A stretch of 12,295 nt of DNA from Proteobacteria bacterium UBA5122 (GCA_002415485.1 DHYU01000003.1:7707-20001); one strand, 5' to 3'. Counted from the stretch's first letter, positions 1 through 7,860 are shown. Translations and numbers: made by a program. The notes: generated by a model from the sequence alone, not told the origin.

Positions 1-390
1 GGCAACCCGGTCGCCATGGCCGCCGGTCTGGCCAACCTGGAACTGATCAGCCAGCCCGGTTTCTACGAAGAAATCGCGGCCAAGGTCGAGCGCCTGGCAA
101 AGGGCCTCGTCACCCGCGCCAAGGCCTTCGACATCCCACTGACCGAAAACCACGTCGGCGGCATGTTCGGTTTCTTCTTCAGCGAAGAAGAGAAGATCGA
201 AACCTTCGCCCAGGTCAGCAAGTGCAACATCGACCGCTTCCACGCCTTCTATCACGGCATGCTGGCCGAGGGCGTCTACCTAGCACCGTCTGCCTACGAG
301 GCCGGTTTCGTCTCCAGCGCGCACACCGATCGCGACATCAAAAACACCTTGATCGCGGCAGAGAAGGTCTTCGCCAGCCTGAAGAAATAA
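1..390 (+). CDS. hemL: Glutamate-1-semialdehyde 2,1-aminomutase, C-terminal part (5' end outside window)
   Basis: HemL is a cytosolic PLP enzyme that converts glutamate-1-semialdehyde to 5-aminolevulinate, the precursor of all tetrapyrroles. The open frame enters at base 1 with GNPVAMAAGL, a conserved segment of the family, and runs 129 residues to TAA at 388-390. The characteristic C-terminal segment GVYLAPSAYEAGFVS is present, followed by the usual short end in LKK. The PLP-binding lysine lies upstream and cannot be checked here. The protein is normally about 426 residues, so roughly the last 30 percent is present. The next gene, tas, starts 20 bases after the stop with no terminator between, so the two are probably co-transcribed. 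An internal ATG at base 16 is not the real start, because the frame is open to the window edge with conserved residues before it. Confidence 0.95.
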   Translation, partial: GNPVAMAAGLANLELISQPGFYEEIAAKVERLAKGLVTRAKAFDIPLTENHVGGMFGFFFSEEEKIETFAQVSKCNIDRFHAFYHGMLAEGVYLAPSAYEAGFVSSAHTDRDIKNTLIAAEKVFASLKK

Positions 391-410
391 ATCAAGACAA
401 GGAAAGATGG

Positions 411-1451
411 ATGCAATACCGCCGCCTCGGCCGTAGCGATATCAAGGTCAGTGTCCTCTGTTTGGGTACCATGACCTTCGGTGAACAAAACTCTGAACCA
501 GAGGCTCACCAACAACTCGACATGACCCTGGCGGCGGGCATCAATTTTTTTGATGCCGCCGAGATCTACCCGGTGCCGCCCAAGGCCGAGACCCAGGGTC
601 GCACCGAACAATACATCGGCAGCTGGCTCAAGGCCCGCGGCAATCGTGATCAAGTGATCCTCGCCACCAAGGTCACCGGCCCGGCCGAATGGTCGACCCA
701 CATCCGCGATGACATGGGTTTTGACCGCCGCAACATCGAGGCCGCCATCGACGGCAGTCTCAAACGCCTGCAAACCGATTACATCGATCTGTATCAACTG
801 CATTGGCCGGAGCGGCAAACCAACTTCTTCGGCAAACTGGGCTACAGCTACCCTGATAACGATCAGCTCGGCACGCCGGTCGAAGAAACACTCACGGTAT
901 TAAAAGAACTGATCGACGCCGGCAAGATTCGTCACATCGGCATCTCCAATGAAACACCATGGGGTTTGATGCGTTTTCTCAACGCCGCTGAAAACCTGGG
1001 GCTGCCACGCATCGTCTCGATTCAAAATCCATACAACCTTCTCAACCGCAGCTTTGAAGTCGGCCTCGCCGAATTCAGTCACCGCGAAGACATCGGTCTG
1101 CTCGCCTATTCACCGCTGGCCTTCGGTGTACTGAGCGGCAAATACCTCAACGGCGCCCGCCCGCAAGGCGCACGTTTGAGTCTGTATGAACGCTTTGCCC
1201 GTTACACCAGCGACCACGCCAATGCCGCTGTGCAGGCCTATGTCGATCTCGCCCACGCACACGGGCTAGATCCTGCACAGATGGCGCTGGCCTATGTCAC
1301 CTCGCGCCCCTTCCTCACCAGCAACATCATCGGCGCAACCACCTTGGCGCAATTGCAAAGCAATCTCGCCAGCGCAGACCTAAGACTCAGCGACGAAGTA
1401 TTGATCAACATCGAAGAGATCCATCGCCGCTATACCTACCCCTGCCCTTAA
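411..1451 (+). CDS. tas: Tas-type NADP(H)-dependent aldo-keto reductase
   Basis: This is a 346-residue aldo-keto reductase, the same length as E. coli Tas and similar throughout: LCLGTMTFGEQNSE near residue 17, AEIYPVPPKAETQG at 50-63, RIVSIQNPYNLLNRSFEVGL in the middle and the ending YTYPCP. The expected catalytic tetrad is visible as D48, Y53, K87 and H131. The fold is a cytosolic TIM barrel binding NADPH. The natural substrate is not settled; E. coli tas was named for suppressing tyrosine auxotrophy. The frame is open upstream to base 222, inside hemL, but the ATG at 411 is preceded by an AAGGAAAG ribosome site and matches the family N-terminus MQYRRLG, so I chose it. It probably shares a transcript with hemL. 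No convincing terminator follows in the 122 bases before the next gene. Confidence 0.93.
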   Translation: MQYRRLGRSDIKVSVLCLGTMTFGEQNSEPEAHQQLDMTLAAGINFFDAAEIYPVPPKAETQGRTEQYIGSWLKARGNRDQVILATKVTGPAEWSTHIRDDMGFDRRNIEAAIDGSLKRLQTDYIDLYQLHWPERQTNFFGKLGYSYPDNDQLGTPVEETLTVLKELIDAGKIRHIGISNETPWGLMRFLNAAENLGLPRIVSIQNPYNLLNRSFEVGLAEFSHREDIGLLAYSPLAFGVLSGKYLNGARPQGARLSLYERFARYTSDHANAAVQAYVDLAHAHGLDPAQMALAYVTSRPFLTSNIIGATTLAQLQSNLASADLRLSDEVLINIEEIHRRYTYPCP

Positions 1452-1573
1452 ACCCTAACGACGCCGACTCACAATGACTTGCCAAAGCCCCAGCACCAGA
1501 CTAAGTTAGACGCTCTGCGCCGCCCTGGGGAGAGCGGCACAATCTACTGACGCGTAATTTAAGGGAGGAAGTT

Positions 1574-2647
1574 ATGAGTTGGAGTCTTCGTCGTTTGACA
1601 CACACACCTTTGCTATGGGCTGCACCTATCCTGCTCGGTCTGTCCATGCACACCGCCACCGCCGGTGATGCCAGCAAGCCGGCAGCCGCTGATTACATGC
1701 TGCCGAGCGCAGAAGACCTTGCTACCTACAGCCGCCCGGCGGAGGTACCGCAAGGCAAAGATAACGCCGCCACGCCAGAGCGCATCAAACTCGGCAAACA
1801 CCTGTTCTTCGACCCACGCCTCTCCGGCTCCAATGCCATGAGTTGCGCCAGCTGTCACAACCCGGCACTCGGCTGGTCTGACGGGCAGCCCACCGCCGTC
1901 GGCGACAGCGGCCAGATTTTGGAACGATCTACACCTACCATCATCAATACTGCCTATCAAACCATCCAGTTCTGGGATGGCCGTGCAGACACACTGGAAC
2001 AACAGGCCATCGGCCCGATCGTCGCCGCCGGCGAAATGAACCAATCACTGTTTGAACTATTCGGCGAGCTGAAAGATGTACCCGGCTATGTCGAGATGTT
2101 TGAGGCCGCCTACCCCGGCCAGGGCATCACTGAAGACACCATTGGCAAGGCCATTGCCGCCTTCGAGCGCACCGTCATCGCCGGCGAATCCGACTTCGAC
2201 CGCTGGCTCAACGGCAACAAAGACGCCATGAGCGAAGAGGCGCTGTGGGGCTTTCTGGTCTTCAAGGGCAAAGGCGACTGCATCGCCTGCCACAAAGGCC
2301 ATAACTTCACCGACGACAAGTTTCACAACATCGGCCTCAAGGGTGTCGAAAACCCCGGCCGCTTTGCGATCGAACCCAACATCAAATTCAAGGGCGCCTT
2401 CAAGACACCCACCCTGCGTGACATCGCCCGCACCGCACCCTACATGCACAACGGTGCCTACAACACACTGGAAGAGGTGGTCGACCACTATGACGTCGGC
2501 GGCTTTAAAAACGCAGGCACACCCAGCGACAGCATGAAGCCGCAGCTGAATCTCACCGACCGCGACAAACGCGCCCTGGTCGCGTTCATGAAGTCACTGA
2601 CCGGTGCCCCAGAGGAAATCAGCATTCCGCAGCTGCCGGTCAAATAA
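1574..2647 (+). CDS. Exported di-heme cytochrome c peroxidase (CcpA/MauG superfamily)
   Basis: A 357-residue periplasmic di-haem c protein. Residues 1-31 form a signal peptide (basic start, hydrophobic 12-24, cleavage near TATAG). Two haem-attachment motifs are present: CASCH at 91-95 and CIACH at 236-240. Family landmarks are LFFDPRLSGS (77-86), QFWDGRAD (132-139) with W134 as the likely electron-relay tryptophan between the haems, GEMN (153-156), and APYMHNGAY (288-296), where M291 is the expected axial ligand of the C-terminal haem. Methionine rather than the tyrosine found in MauG favours peroxide reduction over protein oxidation. The expected reaction is reduction of H2O2 to water using electrons from a periplasmic cytochrome or cupredoxin. 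A strong ribosome site (GGGAGG, 1563-1568) sits before the ATG. The gene follows tas by 122 bases and precedes the LVIVD-repeat gene. I cannot assign ccpA versus another subfamily. Confidence 0.92.
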   Translation: MSWSLRRLTHTPLLWAAPILLGLSMHTATAGDASKPAAADYMLPSAEDLATYSRPAEVPQGKDNAATPERIKLGKHLFFDPRLSGSNAMSCASCHNPALGWSDGQPTAVGDSGQILERSTPTIINTAYQTIQFWDGRADTLEQQAIGPIVAAGEMNQSLFELFGELKDVPGYVEMFEAAYPGQGITEDTIGKAIAAFERTVIAGESDFDRWLNGNKDAMSEEALWGFLVFKGKGDCIACHKGHNFTDDKFHNIGLKGVENPGRFAIEPNIKFKGAFKTPTLRDIARTAPYMHNGAYNTLEEVVDHYDVGGFKNAGTPSDSMKPQLNLTDRDKRALVAFMKSLTGAPEEISIPQLPVK

Positions 2648-2661
2648 ACCTATCCAAGCTG

Positions 2662-2684
2662 GCGGGTGACTGCACGTCACCCGC
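2662..2684 (+). terminator. Hairpin after the peroxidase gene, weak terminator
   Basis: A perfect 9-bp stem, GCGGGTGAC (2662-2670) with GTCACCCGC (2676-2684), closes a 5-base loop 15 bases after the peroxidase stop. Only three T residues follow directly, so termination may be partial. It may also protect the 3' end of the transcript. Confidence 0.5.
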
Positions 2685-2763
2685 ATTTCACACATACCCT
2701 ACCCGCAAGGATGGTCGGCGGTTACACTTCATACCCTGGTAATATTTTGATGAAGGAAACGCC

Positions 2764-5541
2764 GTGAAGTCACACCGCCTGTCACCACTATCCCGTCACC
2801 TGCTTGCGCTGGGCCTCGGCATCACACTCTGCCACAACGCTCTTGCCATCGAGCTAACACCGAGCCAGGTTCAGGTCGGCAAGGCGGCCGAGCTCAGCAT
2901 CGACCTCAAAGACGTGCAGAATGTGGTCACCCTCAGCCTGCAACCCGGCGGCCCGTATCTACAGCGTGAACTGGACCTCACCCAACCCAAGCACGACGAC
3001 TTCACGATTCAAACCAACAAGGGTGATTGGACCGTGAAAGATCAGTTCGGCATGAAGGTCGCCGAGTTCTCTGCCAACGCGGAAGTGCTGAGCCAAGGCC
3101 TGCGTTACATCGCCGCTGGTGAGCAGGGCCTGCGCATCATCGAAAGCCACAAACGCAAACCACAACTGGTCGGTCAGTTTCAGGCCAACGATGCCGTGCT
3201 GGATGTCGCCCTCAGCGGTAACGGCCTGGCCTTTGTCGCCGCCGGCAACAACGGCCTGGTGGTGTTAAACGTCGAAAACCCGGCGCAGCCACTATGGTTG
3301 GGCAGTCATCAAAAATTGGGGCGCGCGATAAAAGTATCTGCAGATAAGCACCGTGTAGCGGTTCTGAATGATGCAGGCATCGTCTTCCTGCTCGACTGCA
3401 AGAACCCGGTCGAGCCGACCACCATCGGCACCTATCGCAGCCCACGTGCGTTGCTCGACATCTCACTGCTCGGCAGCCCGATCGGCGCCGAGGTCTATGG
3501 CCTCGGTAACGACACGTTGTCGATCATCAATTTCGATGCCGAGGCACCGCAGCTGAGCAACGAAGGTCTGGACTTCGGCCAGGGCGTCAACTTCGGCGGC
3601 GAACGCCGCGTGTTTATCGACAATAAGCTGGCCTATGTCGCCGACTGGTTCTCCGGCATCCACATCTACGACCTCAGCGACCCCAAACTGCCACGCCTGC
3701 TGAGCAGCTTCCACACCCCCGGTTCGCCCAAGGGCATGATCGTGCGTGACGGCGTCGCCTTTGTACCGGACGATGACCACGGCCTGCAGATCATCGACAT
3801 CAGCGATCCGACCTCGCCCCAACTGCTGAGCCACCTGCAGACCCGCGGCCTCGGCTACACACCGCGCCTGGTCGGCGACCTGCTCTACATGGCCAGCCAC
3901 CACGGCGGCTTTCAGATCATCGATGTCAACGATGTGCGTAATCCGCGCCAGATCGGCGAGTTCGACACCCCCGGCAAGGCTTGGTCGCTGGAGGTGCACG
4001 ATGGTCTGGCCTATGTCGCCGATGACGACTCCGGCCTGTTGATCTTCGACGTCAGCAAACCCGCCCAGCCCGAACCCATCGGCCAATATGTCACTGGCGC
4101 GGCGGCCGAAGAGATCTGGCTGCGTGACAATATCGCCTTTGTCGCCTTCTTCGACGACGGCCTGCACATCCTCGACATCAGCAATCCACGCGCACCGCAG
4201 CTGATCAGCAAACTGCCGATCCCCGGCAATGCGCGCGGCCTGGATCTGGTCGGCAATACCCTGTTTGTCGCCGGCTGGCTGGCGGGTGTGCATGCGGTCG
4301 ACGTCAGCGACCTGAGCCAGCCCAAACTGCTGTCCAGCTATGACACCCGCGGTGCGACCTGGGGACTGAAGGTCGACGGCGACTATCTCTATGCAATGGA
4401 CTGGTGGGGCGGCATCGCCGTGCTCGACGCCCGCGACCCGCAACAATTGCACGCCGTCGGCGGCTATCACGAACACGGTCACGTGCATCACATCGCCAGC
4501 CGCGGCAACTACGCCTTCGTCGCCCACGGCAGCATCGGCCTGCAGGTATTCGACATCAAGAACCCACTCAATCCGACCTGGACCACCGGCGCCCACTTCC
4601 CCGGCCAGGCCCGCGCCGTCGCCATTGAGGGTGAACGCGCCTATGTCGCCGCCGGCGATGGTGGCCTCGCAGTGCTCGATATCAGCAATCCATTCCATGT
4701 ACGCTGGCTGGCCAGCGCCGATAGCGACGGCGAGGCCCATGCCGTGGCCGCCGACGCCAATCACGCCTACCTGCTCGATGCGCGCGAAGGGCTGATCGTC
4801 TTCAGTCTGCAATCTGATCAACCACGCAAACTGGACCGACTCCCCGGCAAATTCAATGATCTGTGGCTGTATCAGGGCGCGGTCTATCTCGCCGCTGACG
4901 ACGGTGTACACACCGTGCGTCTGGAACAAGGTCGCCTGCAGACCCTCAGCCATTACGCCCTCGACGGCGGCGCCCAACGCATCGATGGCAACAGCCACCA
5001 TTTATATATAAGCAACAACAAGCAGGTCATCAACCTCAAACGGCGCCTGGCGCTAGAAGAGAGCAGTCGCTATGCGCTGGCAGACACCATCACCGACCTA
5101 CAGCTCGATGGCGAACGCCTGCTGATCAGCGCCGAGCGCAGCCTCGACACCCTGGATATCCGTGACCCCAGCCAACTCAGGCACAGCCAACACTATCCGC
5201 TGCTGGCCCGCGCCGCGGCCGTGCACCTGCATGAGGGCGTCGCCTACATCAGCGGCGAAGAAACCATCACCGCCTTGCGGCCAATGCCGGTACTACAACT
5301 GCCCGCTGCCCTGCTGACCCAGGACCAGGCCCAGTTCAGCCTGCCACCGACCCTGGCCATCGGCGGCTATCACCTGCAGATCGAATACCAGGATGGCCGT
5401 CGCCAGACCCTGCACAATGCGCTCCGGGTGGAGATGCCGAAGTTCTCCAAACCAAAGATGACCATGGATGACTTCAAGAAATTGATGGAGCTGAACAAGG
5501 ATTCGGACATCTTCGTCAAACCGCAAAACAGCCCTCAATAA
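2764..5541 (+). CDS. Large exported LVIVD-repeat beta-propeller protein
   Basis: A 925-residue protein with a signal peptide (1-28, cleavage after NALA), so it should be periplasmic, extracellular or surface-exposed. The start is GTG at 2764 with AAGGA at 2753-2757; no better ATG lies nearby. Residues about 30-105 look like a beta-rich N-terminal domain. Residues 111 to about 838 hold some 18 repeats of about 42 residues, each resembling YVADDDSGLLIFDVS followed by P, hydrophobic strands and G. This is the LVIVD pattern of beta-propeller blades, and the number suggests two or more propellers. Residues about 845-890 resemble another beta sandwich, and the last 35 residues are a charged tail (PKMTMDDFKKLMELNK). 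One repeat carries a histidine cluster (569-576). LVIVD proteins have no well-defined general function; binding or scaffolding is likely. Its neighbour is the di-haem peroxidase, separated by a hairpin, so co-transcription is possible but unproven. Confidence 0.85.
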   Translation: MKSHRLSPLSRHLLALGLGITLCHNALAIELTPSQVQVGKAAELSIDLKDVQNVVTLSLQPGGPYLQRELDLTQPKHDDFTIQTNKGDWTVKDQFGMKVAEFSANAEVLSQGLRYIAAGEQGLRIIESHKRKPQLVGQFQANDAVLDVALSGNGLAFVAAGNNGLVVLNVENPAQPLWLGSHQKLGRAIKVSADKHRVAVLNDAGIVFLLDCKNPVEPTTIGTYRSPRALLDISLLGSPIGAEVYGLGNDTLSIINFDAEAPQLSNEGLDFGQGVNFGGERRVFIDNKLAYVADWFSGIHIYDLSDPKLPRLLSSFHTPGSPKGMIVRDGVAFVPDDDHGLQIIDISDPTSPQLLSHLQTRGLGYTPRLVGDLLYMASHHGGFQIIDVNDVRNPRQIGEFDTPGKAWSLEVHDGLAYVADDDSGLLIFDVSKPAQPEPIGQYVTGAAAEEIWLRDNIAFVAFFDDGLHILDISNPRAPQLISKLPIPGNARGLDLVGNTLFVAGWLAGVHAVDVSDLSQPKLLSSYDTRGATWGLKVDGDYLYAMDWWGGIAVLDARDPQQLHAVGGYHEHGHVHHIASRGNYAFVAHGSIGLQVFDIKNPLNPTWTTGAHFPGQARAVAIEGERAYVAAGDGGLAVLDISNPFHVRWLASADSDGEAHAVAADANHAYLLDAREGLIVFSLQSDQPRKLDRLPGKFNDLWLYQGAVYLAADDGVHTVRLEQGRLQTLSHYALDGGAQRIDGNSHHLYISNNKQVINLKRRLALEESSRYALADTITDLQLDGERLLISAERSLDTLDIRDPSQLRHSQHYPLLARAAAVHLHEGVAYISGEETITALRPMPVLQLPAALLTQDQAQFSLPPTLAIGGYHLQIEYQDGRRQTLHNALRVEMPKFSKPKMTMDDFKKLMELNKDSDIFVKPQNSPQ
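3094..5277 (+). repeat. Protein-level tandem repeats, about 18 LVIVD-type blades
   Basis: Repeat units begin near residues 112, 154, 196, 243, 288, 330, 373, 414, 456, 499, 541, 583, 625, 667, 706, 745, 785 and 825. Spacing is mostly 41-43 residues (about 126 bases), falling to 39-40 in the last four, which are also the most diverged. At DNA level only short words are shared, such as ATCGACATCAGCGATCC-like segments, so this is an old duplication rather than a recent tandem array. Confidence 0.8.
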
Positions 5542-5552
5542 CCCGCGCAAAT

Positions 5553-5593
5553 CGGGGGCGAAAGAGCCGCTTCGTCCCCGACAACGAATTTTT
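5553..5593 (+). terminator. Possible weak terminator after the LVIVD-repeat gene
   Basis: A 10-bp stem with one G-T pair, CGGGGGCGAA (5553-5562) and TTCGTCCCCG (5571-5580), starts 11 bases after the stop codon. A run of five T begins 8 bases after the stem (5589-5593). The gap makes it weaker than a classical intrinsic terminator. Confidence 0.45.
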
Positions 5594-5616
5594 CTGATTT
5601 TCAAGAGATTTCAGGG

Positions 5617-5622
5617 TAAAAT
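5617..5622 (+). promoter_or_regulatory. Possible -10 box for the EF-G 2 leader transcript
   Basis: TAAAAT at 5617-5622 is a good -10 match. The best -35 at 17-base spacing is CTGATT (5594-5599), which matches only at TGA. A transcript would start near 5629 and carry a leader of about 120 bases. A perfect 15-base dyad (5628-5642) lies on the predicted start site. The assignment rests mainly on the lack of any other promoter with room before the gene. Confidence 0.35.
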
Positions 5623-5690
5623 ACCCGCCATTTTGAAAATGGGCCGGGACTAGGCCTGCTGACTCCCGTTTTCAAGCGCATTAAAAACCG

Positions 5691-5727
5691 GCTGCCTCGC
5701 GGCGGCAGGCAGCAGTTTTTTATTTTT
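5691..5727 (+). terminator. Terminator-like hairpin in the leader of EF-G 2, possible attenuator
   Basis: GCTGCCT (5691-5697) pairs with AGGCAGC (5707-5713) around a 9-base loop, then AG and T6-A-T5 (5716-5727). This has the form of an intrinsic terminator, yet it ends only 24 bases before the EF-G 2 start codon. A normal promoter would not fit between the T-run and the gene, so transcription probably passes through it. It may be a regulated attenuator, or simply the final terminator of the upstream unit. Confidence 0.55.
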
Positions 5728-5751
5728 CAACATTGATAATAGAGTGCAAAA

Positions 5752-7836
5752 ATGACCGACCTGACTAAATACAGAAACATAGGTATTTTCGCTCACGTGG
5801 ACGCGGGTAAAACCACTACCACCGAGCGTATCCTCAAGCTCACCGGCAAGATCCACAAAACGGGTGAAGTTCACGACGGCGCCGCCACCACTGACTTCAT
5901 GGAACAAGAGCGTGAGCGTGGTATCACCATTCAGTCAGCGGCCACTACCTGTTTCTGGAAAGACCACCGCTTCAACATCATCGACACCCCCGGACACGTG
6001 GACTTCACCATCGAAGTGTATCGTTCACTGAAGGTACTGGACGGCGGTATCGGCGTATTCTGCGGTTCAGGCGGTGTAGAGCCTCAATCTGAAACCAACT
6101 GGCGTTATGCCAACGATTCAGAAGTTGCACGTGTTATCTACGTCAACAAACTGGACCGCATGGGTGCAGACTTCTACCGCGTTGTTGGCCAAGTGAAAAA
6201 GATCCTCGGCGCACGCCCGATCGTCATGACCCTGCCTATCGGCATCGAAGAAGAATTCAAAGGCGTCATCGACCTGCTGAACATGAAGGCGTGGATCTGG
6301 GACAACTCAGGCCAGCCAGAAAACTACGAAATCGTTGAAATCCCAGCGGAATACAAGGCCAAGGCCGAAGAGTATCGCGCCGAGATGATCGAGACTGCCG
6401 TTGAGCAAGACGACGCCCTGATGGAAGCCTATCTGGAAGGCAACGAGCCTTCAGTTGAAGACCTGAAGCGCTGCATTCGCAAGGGCACCATCAAGCTCGA
6501 CTTCTTCCCAACCTTCTGTGGTTCTTCGTTCAAGAACAAAGGTATCCAGCTGGTACTGGACGGCGTAGTCGATTACCTGCCGAACCCAACCGAAGTTACA
6601 CCACAGCCTGAAGTGGATCTGGAAGGTAACGAGACTGGTGCATTCGCCATCGTTGACCCAGACAAACCACTGCGCGCACTGGCATTCAAGATCATGGACG
6701 ACCGTTTCGGCGCCTTGACCTTTATCCGCCTCTACTCTGGCAAGCTGGCCAAGGGCGACACCGTCCTGAACACCTACACCGGCAAGACCGAGCGTATCGG
6801 CCGTATCGTAGAGATGCACGCCAATGACCGTATCGAACTGGATGGCGCCCAAGCAGGTGACATCGTTGCCGTTATCGGTATGAAGAACGTACAAACCGGT
6901 CACACCCTGTGTGATCCGAAGAACCCAGCGACGCTGGAGCCCATGGTATTCCCAGATCCAGTTATCTCGATCGCCATTGCGCCTAAAGACAAGGGTTCTG
7001 CTGAGAAACTGGGTATCGCGATCGGCAAGATGGTGCAAGAAGATCCATCATTCCGCGTTGAGACTGACGAAGACTCTGGTGAGACCATCATCAAGGGTAT
7101 GGGTGAGTTGCACCTGGATATCAAGGTCGACATCCTGAAGCGTACCCACGGCATCGAAGTTGTCGTCGGCAAGCCACAGGTTGCCTACCGCGAAACCATC
7201 ACTCAGCGCGTTGCAGACAGCTACACCCACAAGAAACAATCGGGTGGTTCTGGTCAGTTCGCGAAGATCGACTACACCATCGAGCCGCTGCAACCAGGCG
7301 AAGGCTTCCAGTTCGAATCGAAGGTTGTCGGTGGTAACGTACCTCGCGAATTCTGGCCTGCGGTAGAGAAGGGCTTCAAAGAGAGCAAGATCAGAGGCGT
7401 ACTCGCCGGCTTCCCTTGCTTGGACTTCAAGGTCAGCCTGACCGACGGTTCGTTCCACGCGGTTGACTCCTCTGCCATCGCATACGAAATCGCCGCTCGC
7501 GCAGCCTATCGCCAGTCGATGCCGAAGGCCGGTCCACAACTGCTGGAGCCGATCATGAAGGTCGACGTCTTCACTCCAGATGACCACGTAGGTGACGTTA
7601 TCGGTGACTTGAACCGTCGCCGCGGCATGATCCAAGGCCAAGAATCAGGCGCCACCGGCGTCCGCATCAAGGGCCAGGTTCCGCTGTCAGAGATGTTCGG
7701 CTACATCGGTGACCTGCGCACCATGACCTCTGGTCGTGGCCAGTTCTCGATGGAGTTCGATCACTACTCAGCGTGTCCAAACAACGTTGCTGAGGCTGTC
7801 ATCAAAGAAGCCAAAGAACGCGCTGCCAAGAAGTAA
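5752..7836 (+). CDS. fusA: Elongation factor G, type 2 paralogue
   Basis: A complete 694-residue translational GTPase. GTP-binding motifs are AHVDAGKT (14-21), RGITI (56-60) with the switch threonine, DTPGH (78-82) with the catalytic histidine, and NKLD (132-135). Domains II-V follow in normal order, with KKQSGGSGQF in domain IV and GDVIGDLNRRRGMI in domain V. The sequence most resembles the EF-G 2 group of gammaproteobacteria such as Vibrio (for example GVFCGSGGVEPQSETNWRYA where main EF-G has a different core). No rpsL, rpsG or tuf flanks it, so this is not the str operon. EF-G moves tRNA and mRNA after peptide bond formation and can act in ribosome recycling; the division of work between paralogues is unclear. 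Codons favour GGT, CGT, GTT and CTG more than the neighbours, suggesting strong expression. The ribosome site is weak (AGAGTG). Gene symbol fusA or fusA2 depends on the rest of the genome. Confidence 0.93.
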   Translation: MTDLTKYRNIGIFAHVDAGKTTTTERILKLTGKIHKTGEVHDGAATTDFMEQERERGITIQSAATTCFWKDHRFNIIDTPGHVDFTIEVYRSLKVLDGGIGVFCGSGGVEPQSETNWRYANDSEVARVIYVNKLDRMGADFYRVVGQVKKILGARPIVMTLPIGIEEEFKGVIDLLNMKAWIWDNSGQPENYEIVEIPAEYKAKAEEYRAEMIETAVEQDDALMEAYLEGNEPSVEDLKRCIRKGTIKLDFFPTFCGSSFKNKGIQLVLDGVVDYLPNPTEVTPQPEVDLEGNETGAFAIVDPDKPLRALAFKIMDDRFGALTFIRLYSGKLAKGDTVLNTYTGKTERIGRIVEMHANDRIELDGAQAGDIVAVIGMKNVQTGHTLCDPKNPATLEPMVFPDPVISIAIAPKDKGSAEKLGIAIGKMVQEDPSFRVETDEDSGETIIKGMGELHLDIKVDILKRTHGIEVVVGKPQVAYRETITQRVADSYTHKKQSGGSGQFAKIDYTIEPLQPGEGFQFESKVVGGNVPREFWPAVEKGFKESKIRGVLAGFPCLDFKVSLTDGSFHAVDSSAIAYEIAARAAYRQSMPKAGPQLLEPIMKVDVFTPDDHVGDVIGDLNRRRGMIQGQESGATGVRIKGQVPLSEMFGYIGDLRTMTSGRGQFSMEFDHYSACPNNVAEAVIKEAKERAAKK

Positions 7837-7860
7837 ACAGCGAGCGTTTGCACGCTTAAG

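Noticed and set aside
222..410. Upstream extension of the tas reading frame
   Set aside because: It overlaps hemL in another frame, and the family N-terminus plus ribosome site place the start at 411.
1488..1530. CCCCAG/CTGGGG inverted repeat as a terminator after tas
   Set aside because: Loop of about 30 bases and no T-run, so not a convincing terminator.
2740..2745. Extended -10 (TGGTAATAT) before the LVIVD gene
   Set aside because: The predicted start would fall at the ribosome site about 12 bases before GTG, and no -35 is present. It is possible but too weak to list.
3463..5001. 512-codon open frame antisense to the LVIVD gene
   Set aside because: It mirrors the repeated, GC-biased codons of the real gene, has no signal or family motif, and no plausible ribosome site. 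It is a shadow.
5735..5740. GATAAT as a -10 box for EF-G 2 after the hairpin
   Set aside because: A start near 5747 would leave about 5 bases of leader and lose the ribosome site, and no -35 fits.
6451..7641. Two open frames of about 195 codons antisense to EF-G 2
   Set aside because: They lie wholly within a well-conserved gene and carry no family features.
7844..7857. Short hairpin AGCG...CGCT just after EF-G 2
   Set aside because: Only 4 bp of stem, and the strong terminator at 7861 explains the region.
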